DNA from: Geoalkalibacter subterraneus
Lineage (GTDB): Bacteria > Desulfobacterota > Desulfuromonadia > Desulfuromonadales > Geoalkalibacteraceae
DNA: 64,000 nucleotides
Assembly: GCF_000827125.1 (NCBI RefSeq)
Contig: NZ_CP010311.1
Coordinates: 2,232,001 to 2,296,000 of the forward strand
Direction: 5' to 3'
The notes under the pieces are model-generated. The model ran no database searches, was not told the DNA's origin, and saw only the letters and a list, made by a program, of their open reading frames with translations. Each line of letters begins with the position of its first letter. Position 1 is the stretch's first letter. Positions 1 to 8,545 of this stretch are shown here, piece by piece. The position numbers and the translations under genes are program-made.

Positions 1-468
1 ATAGAAATCAAGGAAGCGCAGTTTATTTCTTTAGGGATTGATTTGAGTGGAAACAAAGGTTTCGAGGGAATAACCTATGATCGGGAAGGTGATCGTTTCT
101 TTATCGTCAAGGAACGAGATCCACGTCAACTATATGAGATTTCCGGCGTCGGGGCTAGCCTCGAGGGGGACATGCAGATTCAAATTAAGGATTTGACCGA
201 CTGGGTCAAGGACAGGGTCTTTGCCACCGACTTGTCTGACATTTATTTTGATCCGGGCACAGGTCATCTTTTTATTCTCAGCGACGAGTCAAAATTGCTG
301 ATGGAAATGACGGATCAAGGTGAAATGGTAAGCTTCAGGTCTTTCAATCGATGGTTTAGCGATTTGCGCAAATCCGCGCCGCAGGTCGAAGGCCTTACGT
401 TTGATTCTGACGGAAATCTTTATGTGGTCAGTGAACCAAATCTGTTTTATGTGTTTCGCCGCCAATGA
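1..468 (+). CDS. SdiA-regulated-family protein, C-terminal part
   Basis: The reading frame is open from the first base, so the gene starts upstream of the window and 155 residues are visible. Blocks FEGITYD, FFIVKERDPRQLYEI and VEGLTFDSDGNLYVVSEPN resemble the repeated blades of the SdiA-regulated family (beta-propeller-like, usually periplasmic or lipoproteins of about 250-300 aa). A TTG at 43 could be read as a start but has no reason to be preferred because the frame continues upstream. The biochemical role of the family is not established. It converges on the LPS kinase gene that ends at 506, with only 37 bases between the two stop codons. Confidence 0.7.
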   Translation: MEIKEAQFISLGIDLSGNKGFEGITYDREGDRFFIVKERDPRQLYEISGVGASLEGDMQIQIKDLTDWVKDRVFATDLSDIYFDPGTGHLFILSDESKLLMEMTDQGEMVSFRSFNRWFSDLRKSAPQVEGLTFDSDGNLYVVSEPNLFYVFRRQ

Positions 469-505
469 ACACTAAAATGTGTATCTAGTCAGAAATGTCA
501 GAGGG

Positions 506-1321
506 TTATCCTGATCGATATTTACGATCGAAGCGTTTTTGCAGCTGCACGCCACGTTGGGTAATTCGACGCCAAAGATCTCCATATTGTCGCAAGGACT
601 CCCTTAAAGAAAGCCCGATGTAGACTTGGATAAAACGATAATAATCCCGCGTTGTCAGTCCGATTTCAAGGCTGGAAAAATACAACCCGGCAAGGTCCTT
701 CAATCGCCAACGGTAAGGCAGCCGATTCCGGATCTGCACACGATGAAGATCAATGAGGTAAAGGTGCAGATCTTCGGGGTTGAGCCGGTCTCGACCGGAA
801 GATACATCGAGCAGAAAATGACAAAGGTAGTAGTCTCGGTGGTTGAGGCCGTTCTCATGCAACATGCGGGAAATCTCCGCAACTCGTGTAATCAACGCCC
901 TTTTCAATCGAGGTGGCGGGGGAGATATTAGCCAATCACGACAGAAATCCTCAAGGCTTTCGGTCTGCACCAGATCCTCAGTCACCAAAAAGGATTGGCG
1001 CTCAACGAGGCTGTGACCTCGCTCACCGTAGGCCACGATTGTCATGGTTTCAACTCCCAGGTGATGGAGCGCCTGTATCGCCTTCCATTCGTTTCGTGCT
1101 GACGCTACTGGCGGCCTGCGTAACGTCAGCAGGCTTTTGAATAATCGTTTCCATCCCAGCCCACTATACATTTTGACAAAATAGCTCTTTCCCAGCAGTT
1201 CAAAACGTAAGGTGCGGCGACCATCCATGTTTCGGAATTCTTTCCCTTGGAGAGCAAAAATTTGGTCGAATGGATCTTTGCCCTGCCAAAGAGCTTGCCA
1301 CTCTGGTGGAAGGATCAGCAT
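506..1321 (-). CDS. waaP: Lipopolysaccharide core heptose(I) kinase WaaP
   Basis: A 271-aa protein, close to the roughly 265 aa of enterobacterial WaaP, a cytoplasmic kinase that phosphorylates the first heptose of the inner core. The catalytic segment HRDYYLCHFLL (HRD at 161-163) and the downstream LIDLHRVQIR block match WaaP; Lys50 in FVKMY is the likely ATP-binding lysine. The ATG at 1321 overlaps the end of the waaG gene by 7 bp, which indicates translational coupling at the tail of the LPS core operon. Core phosphates bind divalent cations and stiffen the outer membrane; that is known for the family. The exact sugar acceptor in this organism is inferred. Confidence 0.9.
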   Translation of the reverse strand: MLILPPEWQALWQGKDPFDQIFALQGKEFRNMDGRRTLRFELLGKSYFVKMYSGLGWKRLFKSLLTLRRPPVASARNEWKAIQALHHLGVETMTIVAYGERGHSLVERQSFLVTEDLVQTESLEDFCRDWLISPPPPRLKRALITRVAEISRMLHENGLNHRDYYLCHFLLDVSSGRDRLNPEDLHLYLIDLHRVQIRNRLPYRWRLKDLAGLYFSSLEIGLTTRDYYRFIQVYIGLSLRESLRQYGDLWRRITQRGVQLQKRFDRKYRSG

Positions 1322-2433
1322 GTCAACACCTTACCTTCGATAATATCAGCCGCCCGTTCAGCCAATCCAAACAGATCCGTTTTATGCAAATAGTCATCCG
1401 CGGCTTTTTGCCAAACACTGGGATCTAGAGTCAACATGTCGGACATGTTCTGGCTGAATTTCTGAAGATTGAACGGTGATGAATGAACTCGACCGGCGCC
1501 TGAGTTCTTAATATGAAAACTGTAGCCACATGTGTCTGTCACAAGAACGGGGAGTCGGGCGGCTATTGCCTCAACCAGAATCATTCCCGCCGACTCTCGA
1601 TAAGCAGGGTGTACCAGTAGATCAGCAGAGAACAAAAAGTCAGCAACGTCATCGCGTCCTCCCATAAATCGGACCTGATGGGCCAAACCGAGTTTTTCCG
1701 CCTGGCGCTCAAACGGCTTCTGATTATCCCGTCCGAGGATCATCAACAGGCTCTTTTCACGCAAAGGGGAAGGCAAGCGAGCCAAGGCCTCCAGAGCACG
1801 ATCAAGACCTTTAATTCGGAATCCAGAACCGACCATCAAAAGTAATTTCTGATCAGGCTTTACGTCCAGTTTATTCCGGAAGGCTATTCTGCGTTTCACA
1901 TAATCCGAAGGGGCGAGACGATCCTTTTCAACACCCGGCGGCAACAGAAAAAAACGTGAACTCGGCGTCCTGTAATATTGCTGAATATGGGGAATTTCCA
2001 TATCGCTTAGCATAAAAATTCGCGTTTTGCTCTCTCTACCAAATACCCCGCGCTCTGCGTCTAAAAAACTGCGTGAACGCGGCAAATATTTATACCAGAA
2101 AGGCTTCTGCTTTAATTTAAGGGCAAAAGACGGATCAGCGCCAAAGTAAAAGTCCAGTCCGGGCATTCGATTAAATCCAACCAGCGCATCATAGTCTTTT
2201 TCTGCAGCATATTCGCGAACCAGAGAAGAGAACTTTTCATACCGTCTATAGTTAGGCCAGGCCTCAATAGGCAACACTTCCACATTCAGTTTTGCAGGCT
2301 GAGGTCCGCTCCACTCCATACAGTAAATATCCACCTGATGTCCGCGCCGCACACACTCTTGAGCAATCTTGATGCAGTCACGTTGCAGCCCCCCGTAGGG
2401 GAAGTATTTGAACAGGGCAAAAGCCAATCGCAT
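1315..2433 (-). CDS. waaG: LPS core glucosyltransferase WaaG (GT4)
   Basis: A GT-B glycosyltransferase of 372 aa. I start it at the ATG at 2433 because the protein then begins MRLAFALFKYFPYGGLQRD, which is how WaaG proteins begin; a longer frame to 2541 would add 36 residues overlapping the neighbouring gene. The family EX7E motif is visible in ESAGMILVE near the C terminus. WaaG transfers a hexose (glucose in E. coli) from a nucleotide sugar to heptose II on the cytoplasmic face of the inner membrane. It sits between a sugar-kinase-like gene and waaP, the usual core-operon setting. The donor sugar cannot be read from sequence. Confidence 0.9.
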   Translation of the reverse strand: MRLAFALFKYFPYGGLQRDCIKIAQECVRRGHQVDIYCMEWSGPQPAKLNVEVLPIEAWPNYRRYEKFSSLVREYAAEKDYDALVGFNRMPGLDFYFGADPSFALKLKQKPFWYKYLPRSRSFLDAERGVFGRESKTRIFMLSDMEIPHIQQYYRTPSSRFFLLPPGVEKDRLAPSDYVKRRIAFRNKLDVKPDQKLLLMVGSGFRIKGLDRALEALARLPSPLREKSLLMILGRDNQKPFERQAEKLGLAHQVRFMGGRDDVADFLFSADLLVHPAYRESAGMILVEAIAARLPVLVTDTCGYSFHIKNSGAGRVHSSPFNLQKFSQNMSDMLTLDPSVWQKAADDYLHKTDLFGLAERAADIIEGKVLTC

Positions 2434-2446
2434 GGGGGACCAAAAT

Positions 2447-3103
2447 TCACTTTCTACTTGTAATATCGAGTCGGCGAAGGGCCCGAATTTGCCCGTCAGC
2501 CAATCGAGCCACAGCTTTATACCCTCTCCAAAAAGATTCAATGTCTGGCTGAAGAATCAGGGCATCTTGTTCATAGCGCAATAAATGACGGAAATTGCGG
2601 CGGCGCTGGTGCAGGCGCAAAGGTTGGTTTTGCAGGCGCAGATCAAGAATGTCGATCAGCGCAAACTCACCATCGGGCTGCACCAGGATATTGCCCCAAT
2701 GCAGAGAGCGAAAAAGGACTCCCCGTTGGTGCAGCAACGCGACAAAGGAACCGAGGCGCTGCATAAGATCTGGCAAATCTGCCCCTGGACGCTGGCAGTG
2801 CCACCGCAGTGTCTCTCCGGGTAAATATCGATACCAGACCAGATCACGGGCGGGTTTGCAGCATTGCCCATACCGAAGAACCGTTACTGTTGTAATGCCG
2901 CGCTGTATCAGCTTTTGAGCCACTTGAGCGAACCGGCGCGCCGGGGGGGAGAATAGAGCGCGGGAGAAAAACCGTTTTCGTCGAAAAACCTTGACAATTA
3001 CCTCTTCGTCGCACAAAAGCACCTTGGGGCCATAGGCATCTTTTTCCAGCAATCGGCAGCGCCGCAACAACCGGGAGTATTCAGAGGGGGAAATCCTTTC
3101 CAT
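2447..3103 (-). CDS. LPS core kinase-like protein (Kdo/heptose kinase superfamily)
   Basis: A 218-aa protein with a small protein-kinase-like fold: VIVKVFRRKR near the N terminus could hold the nucleotide-binding lysine, and HWGNILV and FALIDILDLRL resemble the catalytic H-x-x-N and metal-binding D of the lipopolysaccharide kinase (Kdo/WaaP) superfamily. It ends 13 bp before waaG and starts 3 bp after gmhA, so it belongs to the core operon. Pseudomonas LPS core loci carry several such kinases beside waaP; a second core-sugar phosphorylation is the natural inference. The acceptor is unknown, and the HRD motif of WaaP is replaced here by RSLHWGN, so it is not a plain waaP duplicate. Confidence 0.7.
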   Translation of the reverse strand: MERISPSEYSRLLRRCRLLEKDAYGPKVLLCDEEVIVKVFRRKRFFSRALFSPPARRFAQVAQKLIQRGITTVTVLRYGQCCKPARDLVWYRYLPGETLRWHCQRPGADLPDLMQRLGSFVALLHQRGVLFRSLHWGNILVQPDGEFALIDILDLRLQNQPLRLHQRRRNFRHLLRYEQDALILQPDIESFWRGYKAVARLADGQIRALRRLDITSRK

Positions 3104-3106
3104 ATC

Positions 3107-3694
3107 TCAATCCGCGCCGAACAACTCCGTTTCCACCAGATCACACAAAATATGGATAAATGTCAGGTGCGCTTCCTGGATATGGGGGGTCTCTGCAATT
3201 GCCACGTTAAGCGTCAGGTCGGCCTGCCGCACCAGCTCCCCGCCGTCACGTCCGCTAAAGGCGATGGTGGAGCAGCCACGCTGCGAGGCACTTTTCATAG
3301 CGTGCAGAACATTTGGGGACTGGCCACTGGTTGATATTCCTATAACGATATCTCCAGGATTGGCCAAAGCTTCGATCTGCCGGGAAAAAATCTGTTCAAA
3401 ACCAAAGTCGTTCCCCACGGCAGTAAGGATCGAGGTATCGGTGGTCAATGCGATAGCCGGCAAGGCGGCACGGTTTTTCAAGAAACGGCCGACCAGTTCG
3501 GCCGCTAAGTGCTGAGCATCAGCCGCTGAGCCGCCATTGCCCATCACAAGCACTTTCCCACCCGATTGCAAGCACGCGCATAAACGGCGTGCACACTCGG
3601 CCAGGTCGGAAGTCAGGGGAAGAACAACCTCTTCAAACACCGTGATATGCCGCCTCAGGTGTTGAGATATTTTACTTTCCATTGGCGTGGCCAC
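3107..3694 (-). CDS. gmhA: Phosphoheptose isomerase GmhA
   Basis: A 195-aa SIS-domain enzyme that converts sedoheptulose 7-phosphate to D-glycero-D-manno-heptose 7-phosphate, the first step of ADP-heptose synthesis for the LPS inner core. MGNGGSAADAQHLAAELVGRF and ISTSGQSPNVL form the phosphosugar site; ETPHIQEAHLTFIH carries the family's zinc and catalytic His/Glu residues. The start is the GTG at 3694, not the internal ATG at 3682, because a strong AGGAGG lies about 7 bases before it. It follows the heptosyltransferase genes, so heptose supply and use sit together; the later enzymes hldE and gmhB are not in the window. Confidence 0.95.
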   Translation of the reverse strand: MATPMESKISQHLRRHITVFEEVVLPLTSDLAECARRLCACLQSGGKVLVMGNGGSAADAQHLAAELVGRFLKNRAALPAIALTTDTSILTAVGNDFGFEQIFSRQIEALANPGDIVIGISTSGQSPNVLHAMKSASQRGCSTIAFSGRDGGELVRQADLTLNVAIAETPHIQEAHLTFIHILCDLVETELFGAD

Positions 3695-3812
3695 TTTTTC
3701 CCTCCTATTGCCCCTTCTCGACCAGCAATTTACCGATTGATGAGATCACAAAATTCGCTAACCGCTGCGTTGCTGCAATGGCTCTACCTAATTTGGCGTA
3801 CATAACTACGCT

Positions 3813-4913
3813 TCATTGATCGACAATCGCGCGCCTTGCATTTGACGCTTCTTTCTTATCCGTCCAGCTTGAATTTTTTGCGAAAGCATCATCGATTGCG
3901 TCAAGGACTTGATCGGCGCTGATGGCCTCCGCGCATTCACTCTGCCGGGGACACTGTTTACGTAAACACGCAGCACATTCAAGCGGAACCTGCAGACATC
4001 GATGCAGAGGCCCCCGCGGTCCGTTGCGCTGGGCATCTGTGACCCGATAGAGAGAGACCGTTGGCGTCCCTACCGCCGCCGCTATGTGGACCGGGCCGGT
4101 ATCACCCCCCACCACCAGGTCGGCACGCTCCAGCAGCGCCACCAATTCCCTGAGCGTTCCCCGTGGCCAGATGACGGCCTGATCCCCGCTGGCACGGCAG
4201 ATGGACGCGGCTGCTTCCTTTTCTTCCTGATTTCCCCAAGTCAGGACGATATCGTATGCTTCCCTCCTGGCAAGAGCGCGGGCTAATTCGGACCAGTTCT
4301 GCAAGGACCACAGCTTGGTCTCCCATGTTGTTCCGTAATGAAGAATGATCAAGGGGCGCTTTCCCAGATTGCGTGTTTGCAACATCAATGAGATTGCTTC
4401 CCGCTCCGACTGTCCGGCAACCAGTGGTCCGGCAAGAGGTACATTCTTACCGTCGGGAATGGCAGCACGGGCTACGGCCAGAGATCGTTCGCTGATATGG
4501 TGTTGTGCCTCAGTCAAAGATATTTTGCGGTTTGTCGCCAGAAGATTGGGCCATTCACGCACTGCGGCGCGATCGAAACCGAACCGCTTCTGCGCCCCGG
4601 AGAAAAGCGTGAAGAGGCCGCTTTTGCTGTTGCCCTGCAAATCCAGAACAATATCGTAGTGCTCAGACCGGAGAGCTTTGATTCCTGCCCAAAAGCCAAC
4701 CAGCGCCGCTAATGTCCCAGCCTTGCGCCACGCTTTGGTGTTGACGCGGTGAATTCTTCCAATCAGGGGATGTTGGTCGAGAATGGCAGCAAATGATTCC
4801 TCCACCAACCAGTCGATCTCAATGGAAGGGTCAGCGCTTTTGATCCATGACAGCACCGGCAGCGCATGGACCACATCCCCCAATGCGCTGGTCTTGACAA
4901 TCAGCACTTTCAC
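3813..4913 (-). CDS. waaC: ADP-heptose:LPS heptosyltransferase I WaaC
   Basis: A 366-aa GT9 glycosyltransferase that adds the first heptose to Kdo2-lipid A on the cytoplasmic side of the inner membrane. The N terminus KTSALGDVVHALPVL (with the catalytic Asp) and the C-terminal GGDTGPVHIAAAVGTPTVSLY are typical of the heptosyltransferase I branch; a cysteine-rich tail (CAACLRKQCP) follows. The start is GTG at 4913 in a 4-bp GTGA overlap with the stop of waaF, with GGAG about 7 bases upstream, so the two are translationally coupled. A five-pair hairpin (GCGTA/TACGC) lies just past the stop codon. Confidence 0.92.
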   Translation of the reverse strand: MKVLIVKTSALGDVVHALPVLSWIKSADPSIEIDWLVEESFAAILDQHPLIGRIHRVNTKAWRKAGTLAALVGFWAGIKALRSEHYDIVLDLQGNSKSGLFTLFSGAQKRFGFDRAAVREWPNLLATNRKISLTEAQHHISERSLAVARAAIPDGKNVPLAGPLVAGQSEREAISLMLQTRNLGKRPLIILHYGTTWETKLWSLQNWSELARALARREAYDIVLTWGNQEEKEAAASICRASGDQAVIWPRGTLRELVALLERADLVVGGDTGPVHIAAAVGTPTVSLYRVTDAQRNGPRGPLHRCLQVPLECAACLRKQCPRQSECAEAISADQVLDAIDDAFAKNSSWTDKKEASNARRAIVDQ

Positions 4914-5941
4914 GATCGTGCTCCGAGAAGCTCATCAGCCGCAGTAAGCACATCATTGACGGTCACAGCTTCCATGCAACGATGATCAGTGGGGCATTGG
5001 CGCAGCATGCAGGGGGCGCAATCCGCATCGCTGCGAATAATGCGACAGCTCTGCGCATGGGGCGAAGTCGTCCGATGATCCGTGGGGCCGAAAACCGCGA
5101 CAATCGGCACGCCAAAGGCGGCCGCCACATGCATGGGGCCAGAATCATTGGTCACCATCAAACGGCAGCGGTCCAGCACCGCCATCATCTGGCGCACTGA
5201 GGTTTGGCCGATCAGGTTGAGGGGCCGACTATGCATGCTATTCTCAATATCTGCACCAATTTCACGCTCTCCCGGTCCGCCGGTCAGAACAATCTGAACC
5301 TGATGTTTTTCAGCCAGGCTGTCAGCTACTGCTGCAAAACGTTCCGGAATCCAGCGTTTGGCGGAACCATAGGCTGCACCGGGATTAACGGCAACCCAAG
5401 GATGGCCGGAAAACTGCTGCGATGCCCATTGCTTTTCATCGTCAGTCAACGCCAGTTTAAGACAGTCGTCACCTCCGGAGAGGCCAATTTCACGCACCAT
5501 CCTCAAGTAGTATTCGGTATGATGAAGGCCGTGTTTGCGATCTGCGGCGGGCACGCCGTAATTAAGCAGCCAGCCGCGGCCGTCGGTCTTGTACCCGGCG
5601 CGCCGGGGAATCAGGGCCCAAGCCGCCATAAACGCCGCTTCAATGGCATTTTGGAAAAGAATTGCGAGGTCGAAACGCTCACGACGCAGTTGCGCGCAGA
5701 ATTTGATGAATCCACCAAGCCCCTGATGCTCACTCTTTTTGTCAAAAACCAGAACCCGGTCGCAATCCGGATGATACTGGAATAATTCAGCTACCAGCGG
5801 ATTGGCCACAACGACAATTTCCGCATCCGGAAAGGTTGCTCGTACCTGACTCAGCGCCGGGGTGGTCATCACCGCATCACCAACCCAGTTGGTCATCCGA
5901 ACCATGATTTTATTTATCGATGCAGGATCAATTTTCTTCAA
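4910..5941 (-). CDS. waaF: ADP-heptose:LPS heptosyltransferase II WaaF
   Basis: A GT9 enzyme of about 343 aa that adds the second heptose of the inner core. RMTNWVGDAVMTTPAL at the N terminus and TNDSGPMHVAAAFGVPIVAVFGPTD near the C terminus are the heptosyltransferase II signatures. The start is uncertain: GTG at 5953, TTG at 5941 (GGGG shortly upstream, giving MKKIDPASINK) and ATG at 5905 are all in frame; I favour 5941 because deltaproteobacterial WaaF proteins usually have a short leader before this motif. It overlaps waaC by 4 bp. Confidence 0.9.
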   Translation of the reverse strand: MKKIDPASINKIMVRMTNWVGDAVMTTPALSQVRATFPDAEIVVVANPLVAELFQYHPDCDRVLVFDKKSEHQGLGGFIKFCAQLRRERFDLAILFQNAIEAAFMAAWALIPRRAGYKTDGRGWLLNYGVPAADRKHGLHHTEYYLRMVREIGLSGGDDCLKLALTDDEKQWASQQFSGHPWVAVNPGAAYGSAKRWIPERFAAVADSLAEKHQVQIVLTGGPGEREIGADIENSMHSRPLNLIGQTSVRQMMAVLDRCRLMVTNDSGPMHVAAAFGVPIVAVFGPTDHRTTSPHAQSCRIIRSDADCAPCMLRQCPTDHRCMEAVTVNDVLTAADELLGARS

Positions 5942-6005
5942 CACACACCCCACGCAAGCCTCAAGGCTTATGCCTTATGCCTTATGCCTTTCGCGTCCCG
6001 CGTTC

Positions 6006-6173
6006 CTAAAGCCTTTCAGCCTCATCAATCAACATCACCGGAATATCATCCTGCACCGGATAAACCAGCCGACACTTCTCGCATACGATGCCTTTACGCT
6101 CTTCGTCAAAACGAACCGCGCCCTTGCACTGAGGGCAGGCAAGAATTTCAAGCAACTCAGGTTTCAGTGTCAT
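6006..6173 (-). CDS. Trm112/YcaR-family zinc-ribbon protein (55 aa)
   Basis: A 55-residue protein. It begins MTLKPELLEILACPQCKGAV and contains CPQC and CEKC pairs spaced as in a zinc ribbon, then YPVQDDIPVML. This is the pattern of the Trm112/YcaR (UPF0434) family, small proteins that elsewhere activate methyltransferases or have unknown roles. Its ATG overlaps the lpxK stop codon by 4 bp (ATGA), the same lpxK-ycaR order seen in enterobacteria, so it is co-translated with lpxK. The function within lipid A synthesis is unknown. Confidence 0.85.
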   Translation of the reverse strand: MTLKPELLEILACPQCKGAVRFDEERKGIVCEKCRLVYPVQDDIPVMLIDEAERL

Positions 6174-7252
6174 ACAACGCTCCTTTTATGCTGCAGCTTA
6201 TCCTGTAATGTCTGGCGAAAATCCTGTTCATCTTCAATCTGAAGAGTCATCGGAACCTGATAGCAGGAGCGTGGAAATGCCTGCCCCTGCAATTTAACAC
6301 CATCTTTTTCAGTGGTTATGAAGAAATCGGCTTGCTGACCCGCATGTTGCAGTCGCTTCAGTGTATGAGGATCGTAATTTTCATGATCGGGCAGGGAAAT
6401 CCGGTCGACCAGCTGCAAGCCAGCCTGCTCAAGTTGTTTGAAAAATGCGGCGGGGTCTGCGATCCCAGCAAATGCCACCCCTTTCTTTCCTGCAAGTTCC
6501 TGCAAAGAGGCGCGTTGTCCGTCAAGGGATATTCCCACATTGTCCAGCACATGACAAGAGCGCCACACCTTGCTGTTGATCTGAAGAAGAGAAAGATCGG
6601 CGTTATTGCAGCGTGTCGCAAGAAAAAGATCGCCGCGATGCAGACCAGAAGGAAATTCCCGCAAAGGACCGGCGGGAACGGGAAAGCCGTTGCCCAGGGG
6701 ATTGCGACCGTCGATTAAAACAATATCCAGATCACGGGCTACCGCCAGATGCTGAAACCCATCGTCAAGTACAACGATTTTCGCACCGAATTCTTCAACC
6801 GCCCTGCGGACACCATCACGACGGCGGCGTGACACCAGGATCGTTGCCGAGGGATTGCGCCGAGCAAGCAGATACGGTTCGTCGCCGCAGTGCGAAGGTT
6901 CCAAAAGTGGGCCATTGCCACGGCAGACCACTCCGACGCCTTCAATACCCTGCCCGCCATATCCCCTGCTGACACAGGCAACGGGGATCTCTTGCGCGGA
7001 AAAAAGTTTGAGAAGGTAATCGACCGCGGGGGTCTTCCCGGTCCCGCCAACGGAGAGATTACCCACCGAAATCACCGGCACCGGTGCACGATAGACCGCG
7101 AACACCCCGGCGCGGTAAAACCATACACGTAAAAGCCCGATCAGTCCATAAAGGATGCTCAATGGCTTCAGCGCCATGAATAGCAGATGTTCACACATCG
7201 TCTGCGGCCCTTGATAGGCCAAACGGCGATGCAGACGCGAGAAGAAATCCAT
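6170..7252 (-). CDS. lpxK: Tetraacyldisaccharide 4'-kinase LpxK
   Basis: A 360-aa inner-membrane-associated kinase that phosphorylates the 4' position of the lipid A disaccharide. The P-loop SVGNLSVGGTGKTP (about residues 62-75) is the hallmark of LpxK, and LDDGFQH follows about 100 residues later. A hydrophobic helix at residues 26-50 is the usual membrane anchor. It starts 3 bp after the waaA stop and its end overlaps the small zinc-ribbon gene. The presence of lpxK shows that a 4'-phosphate is made at least transiently. Confidence 0.95.
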   Translation of the reverse strand: MDFFSRLHRRLAYQGPQTMCEHLLFMALKPLSILYGLIGLLRVWFYRAGVFAVYRAPVPVISVGNLSVGGTGKTPAVDYLLKLFSAQEIPVACVSRGYGGQGIEGVGVVCRGNGPLLEPSHCGDEPYLLARRNPSATILVSRRRRDGVRRAVEEFGAKIVVLDDGFQHLAVARDLDIVLIDGRNPLGNGFPVPAGPLREFPSGLHRGDLFLATRCNNADLSLLQINSKVWRSCHVLDNVGISLDGQRASLQELAGKKGVAFAGIADPAAFFKQLEQAGLQLVDRISLPDHENYDPHTLKRLQHAGQQADFFITTEKDGVKLQGQAFPRSCYQVPMTLQIEDEQDFRQTLQDKLQHKRSVV

Positions 7253-7255
7253 CCC

Positions 7256-8545
7256 CTACCCTTGCGCCGCTCTAAGCAGCTCCAGAGTGCGCTCGGTGGC
7301 ACCGGCATTGCGCGAAAGCAGCCCGTAGCCCCTTTTTCCCATAGACCCGCGCTCCTGCGGGTGATCGAGCAATCTCTCCAGTGCGTTCAGGAGGTCGCCT
7401 GCGTCATCAACCATCATACCGCCGCCCGCTTCAAGAACGAGACGGGATATTTCCTTGAAGTTGTGCATGTGCGGGCCGAACAACACCGGTTTTTTCAGCA
7501 GGCATCCTTCAAGAATGTTGTGCCCACCCACATTGCGCAGACTCCCTCCGACAAACACGATGTCGGCCAAGGCATAGAGTTTAAGCATTTCTCCAACGGT
7601 ATCGACGAGCAGGATTTCACCGGAACGCAACAGTTCCGAGCGTTGATCAATGACGCTGCGCATCACCATCGGCAATCCCTTGGCCTGAAGCATTTCCGCA
7701 ACAGATTTGCAGCGTTCGGGGTGCCGGGGCACAAGAACCAGCACCAGGCGCCTTCCCTGATCAATCAATCGCTTGTAGGTGTCAACAAGGATCTGTTCCT
7801 CACCGGCATGAGTACTGCCGGCCACCCAGACAGGAATCTGCTTATCGATGCAAAAATCCTCACGTAGCTGGTCGAGCTCATCCTTGCCGGGCAGCGATGC
7901 ATGCAGATCAAATTTCAGATTGCCAGTAACGACAACCTGCTCGGGCAGTGCGCCCATGGCAAGGATACGCTCGGCATCCAGTTCGGTTTGCATTCCAAGG
8001 GAATTAAACTGCCGCAAAACCGGGCCCAGCAGCCGGCGGCCGAACATGTAGCGCGGAAAGGAACGATCGGAGATTCGCCCATTGACCAGCACGACCGGAA
8101 TGTTGCGCTGACGCGCGAAACGGATCAGGTTGGGCCAGATTTCCGTTTCGACGATAACGATCAAACGAGGATCGATTTTTGTCAGAACGCGTCGAATGAC
8201 AAAGGAGAAATCAAAAGGGAAAAACAGGCAGAGATCGAGTTCCGGAAGTTTGCGGGCAATATCGTGCCCGGTCTCCGTCACATTGGTCAGCAGCAGGCTG
8301 TAATCCGGATAGGCTTTGCGGAGCGCTTTGATTAATGGAATAGCGGCGCGTGTCTCCCCCACCGACACAGCATGAATCCATATCACTTTACGGCCACGCA
8401 GCACCTGCGTCTGGGCAGAATCAAACAGGCCTAATCTCTGCCCCAGGCCCCGGCGCACTTTACCACGGGTCGCTCCCCGCAGTAGGTAGTAAGGCACCAG
8501 AAAAAGGGCGGCCAAAAAAAGAATTGCGTCATACAGCAGATACAC
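7256..8545 (-). CDS. waaA: Kdo transferase WaaA (KdtA)
   Basis: The enzyme moves Kdo from CMP-Kdo onto the lipid IVA precursor. With the GTG at 8545 as start the protein is 429 aa, close to E. coli WaaA (425), and begins with one membrane helix (YLLYDAILFLAALFLVPYYLL); GGAGGAG lies about 6 bases upstream of that GTG. The longer open frame to 8632 would overlap the preceding gene by about 100 bp. HAVSVGE holds the family's catalytic Glu, and HNILEGCLLKKPVLFGPHMHNF is the C-terminal GT-B signature. Whether one or two Kdo residues are added cannot be told from sequence. Confidence 0.93.
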   Translation of the reverse strand: MYLLYDAILFLAALFLVPYYLLRGATRGKVRRGLGQRLGLFDSAQTQVLRGRKVIWIHAVSVGETRAAIPLIKALRKAYPDYSLLLTNVTETGHDIARKLPELDLCLFFPFDFSFVIRRVLTKIDPRLIVIVETEIWPNLIRFARQRNIPVVLVNGRISDRSFPRYMFGRRLLGPVLRQFNSLGMQTELDAERILAMGALPEQVVVTGNLKFDLHASLPGKDELDQLREDFCIDKQIPVWVAGSTHAGEEQILVDTYKRLIDQGRRLVLVLVPRHPERCKSVAEMLQAKGLPMVMRSVIDQRSELLRSGEILLVDTVGEMLKLYALADIVFVGGSLRNVGGHNILEGCLLKKPVLFGPHMHNFKEISRLVLEAGGGMMVDDAGDLLNALERLLDHPQERGSMGKRGYGLLSRNAGATERTLELLRAAQG

